A stretch of DNA of 8,025 nt from Chryseobacterium sp. UBA6632 (GTDB lineage: Bacteria > Bacteroidota > Bacteroidia > Flavobacteriales > Weeksellaceae), in the NCBI GenBank assembly GCA_002455915.1, contig DKLU01000329.1, positions 492 through 8,516 on the forward strand, in the 5' to 3' direction. The notes under the pieces are model-generated. The model was not told the origin of the DNA. It made no database searches and worked only from the letters and a program-made list of their open reading frames with translations. The translations under genes and the position numbers were made by a program. Shown here in pieces: positions 5,802 through 8,025 of the stretch (positions within the stretch are counted from its first letter, which is position 1; each line of letters starts with the position of its first letter).

Positions 5802-7289
5802 TTAATTAACCACAAACTTTCTTTCATTAATTAATTCTGCAATCGCCAGCATATCTTCACCAATTAATCGGTCATCTTCAAGCTTTGTTACTTTTGAACG
5901 AAGAATGGCAAAGTTTTCTTCAATAATTTTTGAACATTTTGAAGGCCTTCTGAATTCTAATCCTTGCGCCGCAAACATCAATTCCACCGATAAAATATTC
6001 ACCAAATTCCCAAGAACCTGATTGAATTTTCTACCCGAAATACTTCCCATCGAAACATGATCTTCCTGCCCCAAACTTGTAGGAATAGAATCTGCAGAAG
6101 CCGGAAAACACAACGTTTTATTTTCTGTAACCAATGCCGCAGAAGTATATTGAGGAATCATAAATCCTGAATTTAATCCTGAGCTTTCCGTTAATAATCT
6201 TGGTAAACCGTATTTTCCTTCCAACAATAAATAACTTCTTCTGTCTGAAATATTTCCTAATTCCGCAGCAGCTAAAGTTGCATAATCTAAAGGCAAAGCC
6301 ATCAACTGTCCGTGGAAATTTCCTCCTGAAATAGATTCTTCAGCGCTTAAAACAATCGGGTTATCTGTTACAGAGTTCAGTTCTGTTTCAGCCATCATTT
6401 TTAAATGTTCAAAAGCATTTCTGCTCGCACCATGAACCTGAGGTACGCATCTCATCGAATAAGGATCCTGAACTCTTTCGCAATCTTCGTGCGCCTTCAT
6501 ATTTTCAGAACCTTTTAAAAATTTCAGCATCCTCGCCGCTACTTTTTTACTTCCCTCGAATGGTCTGATCTCGTGAAGCTCTTTTTTGAACGGACTTTCA
6601 GAACCTCTGTACGCTTCAAGACTCATCGCCGCGGTCATATCTGCCAAATCCAATAAATATTCGAATTTTTCCAACCCTTTAATGGCATGCGAAAGAATAA
6701 ACTGAGTTCCGTTGATTAATCCCAATCCTTCTTTGGGACCTAAAACTAATGGTTCAAGATTATTTTTTTCCAAGATTTCAGCAGTATTGAAAATTTCATT
6801 TCCAACCCAAACTTTTCCTAATCCTAATAATGGTAAAACCAAGTGTGCTAAAGGTGCCAAATCTCCGGAAGCTCCTACAGAACCTTGTTCCGGAACGACA
6901 GGAATAATGTCTTTCTCCAACATCAAAATCATTCTCTCAATGACTTCCAAAGAAACCCCTGAAAAACCTTTTGACAAAGCATGAACTTTAGCAATCATCA
7001 TGATTTTTGAAAATTCTTTATCAATAGGTTTTCCTACACCAACAGCGTGAGAAATAATTAAATTATATTGCAACTGCGCAGTTTCATCAGCAGAAATTTT
7101 AGTATCACAAAGCGGTCCAAAACCTGTGTTAATTCCATACACACATCTATCCGACTCTACAATTTTCTGAACATTTTTCTGAGATTTTAAGATCTGTTCT
7201 TTTGCCGCTTTATTCAGTTTAGCTTTATTTGGAGTTTTACAGATTTCCAATACATCATGGAAACTGAAAACATCTACACCGTATATCAT
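5802..7289 (-). CDS. hutH: Histidine ammonia-lyase (EC 4.3.1.3)
   Basis: The 495-residue protein has the usual HutH length and catalyses the first step of histidine degradation, L-histidine to trans-urocanate plus ammonia, in the cytoplasm as a tetramer. The MIO cofactor tripeptide Ala140-Ser141-Gly142 lies in GSVGASGDLAPLAHL. Active-site segments are complete: YGINTGFG (Tyr51), ISHAVG (His81), LINGTQ (Asn193), QDPYSMRCVPQVHGASR (Tyr277, Arg280), NSVTDNP, SGGNFHGQ (Phe325) and SIPTSLGQEDHVSMG (Glu409). The Ser-His at 80-81 is the histidine-selective pair; Phe-Leu or His-Leu would suggest phenylalanine or tyrosine lyase. A role as a tyrosine lyase in flexirubin synthesis is therefore less likely, and no such genes are adjacent. 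No other hut gene is in the window. It is followed after 10 bases by the DUF2059 gene. A weak -7 candidate, TAATTTTA (7314-7307 on the minus strand), precedes the ATG. Confidence 0.96.
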   Translation of the reverse strand: MIYGVDVFSFHDVLEICKTPNKAKLNKAAKEQILKSQKNVQKIVESDRCVYGINTGFGPLCDTKISADETAQLQYNLIISHAVGVGKPIDKEFSKIMMIAKVHALSKGFSGVSLEVIERMILMLEKDIIPVVPEQGSVGASGDLAPLAHLVLPLLGLGKVWVGNEIFNTAEILEKNNLEPLVLGPKEGLGLINGTQFILSHAIKGLEKFEYLLDLADMTAAMSLEAYRGSESPFKKELHEIRPFEGSKKVAARMLKFLKGSENMKAHEDCERVQDPYSMRCVPQVHGASRNAFEHLKMMAETELNSVTDNPIVLSAEESISGGNFHGQLMALPLDYATLAAAELGNISDRRSYLLLEGKYGLPRLLTESSGLNSGFMIPQYTSAALVTENKTLCFPASADSIPTSLGQEDHVSMGSISGRKFNQVLGNLVNILSVELMFAAQGLEFRRPSKCSKIIEENFAILRSKVTKLEDDRLIGEDMLAIAELINERKFVVN

Positions 7290-7358
7290 TCTCTAAAAAT
7301 TTGTCTTAAAATTACACATTTAGCCATAACTGGAAAAACTAAATTTCGACTAAAAATA

Positions 7359-7393
7359 TTTTGCATCACAACTGGTTTTATTTATTATTTTTA
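7359..7393 (+). promoter_or_regulatory. Candidate promoter of the secreted protein gene at 7420
   Basis: TTTTG (7359-7363) is followed after 22 bases by TATTTTTA (7386-7393). The second element matches TAnnTTTG except for the last base, and the spacing fits the flavobacterial pattern. It lies in the 130-base divergent spacer shared with hutH and would give a leader of about 20 bases. Confidence 0.35.
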
Positions 7394-7419
7394 CGCTCTT
7401 AAAACAATTATAATAACTT

Positions 7420-8025
7420 ATGAAAATCAAAGCTTTACTCTTTGCCTCATGTCTTGTAAGCATTACTACTTTTGCTCAAAAGGTGAAATATTCTAAAGAA
7501 GACATTAAAAAAATGGAGATGTATCTTTTTAATGAAGGATTCAACACACCATCGCCCAAGAAAACATCTACTGTCATTTTAAAAGATGGAAGTACTCACA
7601 AAGGCTTCTGCAGCAAAACTGACACTAAAAAGGGACAGATTTTTGAAGTGGCTTTAAAAGACAGCATCACGAAGAAAAGTGAAGTTTTCAATGCCGATCA
7701 AATTGCGGAGATGTATATCTACCCAAGCAATGCCGAAAAAATTGCAAAAGTGGCAAGATACATGGGAAACATCAGAAATTACAGCACGAAAAAATTAACT
7801 AAAAGAACTAATAACGACAGAATTTATTTTGTAAATCAAACCGTTTCACTTAAAAATAAAAAAGATGATAAAGAATTTTTAATGCAGGTCATCAATCCTG
7901 AATTTGATGATATTATTTCTGTATATCATGATCCGAGAGCGAAGGAAACATCAGGTTTTTCAATCGGAGGGAGCCCTCAGCTAGGTGGTGGCGTTATCAA
8001 ATCTTATTATGTAAAAAAAGGAGAT
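7420..8025 (+). CDS. Secreted protein of unknown function, N-terminal part (runs off the right edge)
   Basis: From ATG 7420 the frame is open for exactly 202 codons to the last base, so the 3' end is missing. Residues 1-19, MKIKALLFASCLVSITTFA, form a clean signal peptide with likely cleavage before Gln20. The mature part starts QKVKYSKEDIKKMEMYLFN. It contains a strand-turn segment, STVILKDGSTHKGFC, then a region rich in lysine and charged residues. A glycine-rich stretch, GGSPQLGGGVIKSYYVKKG, ends the visible part. I do not recognise the family. The pattern of a short KDG turn followed by FEVALKDS and FNADQIAEMY resembles small beta-rich exported Bacteroidota proteins of unknown role, but this is only an impression. 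Codon use is like its neighbours. It is divergent from hutH. Confidence 0.8.
   Translation, partial: MKIKALLFASCLVSITTFAQKVKYSKEDIKKMEMYLFNEGFNTPSPKKTSTVILKDGSTHKGFCSKTDTKKGQIFEVALKDSITKKSEVFNADQIAEMYIYPSNAEKIAKVARYMGNIRNYSTKKLTKRTNNDRIYFVNQTVSLKNKKDDKEFLMQVINPEFDDIISVYHDPRAKETSGFSIGGSPQLGGGVIKSYYVKKGD

Noticed and set aside
5802..7289. Tyrosine ammonia-lyase of a flexirubin or aryl-polyene cluster rather than HutH
   Set aside because: The Ser-His selectivity pair and the whole-length HutH motif set favour histidine, and no pigment genes flank it.
1..8025. A defence island, CRISPR array, prophage or other undescribed multigene system
   Set aside because: No direct-repeat array, integrase, transposase, nuclease/helicase combination or phage gene is visible. 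The genes appear to be independent chromosomal loci.

Overview
The window looks like chromosomal DNA of a Bacteroidota member of the class Flavobacteriia, most like Chryseobacterium or a relative. The evidence is low GC with A/T-rich spacers, signal peptides ending in the Bacteroidota-style ...A|Q or ...S|Q, few Shine-Dalgarno sequences, and at least one good flavobacterial promoter (TTG, 17-23 bp, TAnnTTTG). The gene set (YceI, DODA-type dioxygenase, CarboxypepD_reg-like secreted protein, S8 lipoprotein protease, HutH, DUF2059) also fits. The genus is inference from memory of homologues. The first 14 bases match the 3' end of the Illumina TruSeq read-1 adapter, so the left edge is probably a contig end carrying untrimmed adapter.

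Layout. (i) 15-219, plus strand: the C-terminal end of a YceI-family protein. It is followed by a double-hairpin REP-like repeat and then a strong terminator ending only 19-20 bases before the next gene. (ii) 378-1205, plus: a YgiD-type extradiol dioxygenase. It converges on (iii) 1259-1531, minus: a 90-residue protein that reads as a bacterial stefin (type 1 cystatin). A shared hairpin lies between them. (iv) 1812-2981, plus: a secreted protein with an N-terminal CarboxypepD_reg-like domain. It converges on the minus-strand block, across a 111-bp inverted-repeat element. (v) Minus-strand block, read right to left: hutH (7289-5802) tightly coupled to a DUF2059 secreted protein (5791-5306) and closed by a clear terminator; then a GNAT acetyltransferase (5190-4744) with its own consensus-like promoter; then a subtilisin-family lipoprotein protease (4627-3128). 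(vi) 7420-8025, plus: the start of an unrecognised secreted protein that runs off the right edge, divergent from hutH.

These are mostly independent housekeeping or accessory genes. I see no mobile-element genes, CRISPR array, tRNA or rRNA, and no convincing undescribed multigene system. The points most worth a second look are the stefin-like protein, the subtilase with a replaced oxyanion-hole Asn, the terminator pressed against the dioxygenase start, the hutH-DUF2059 coupling, the two intergenic repeat elements, and the adapter sequence at the left end.
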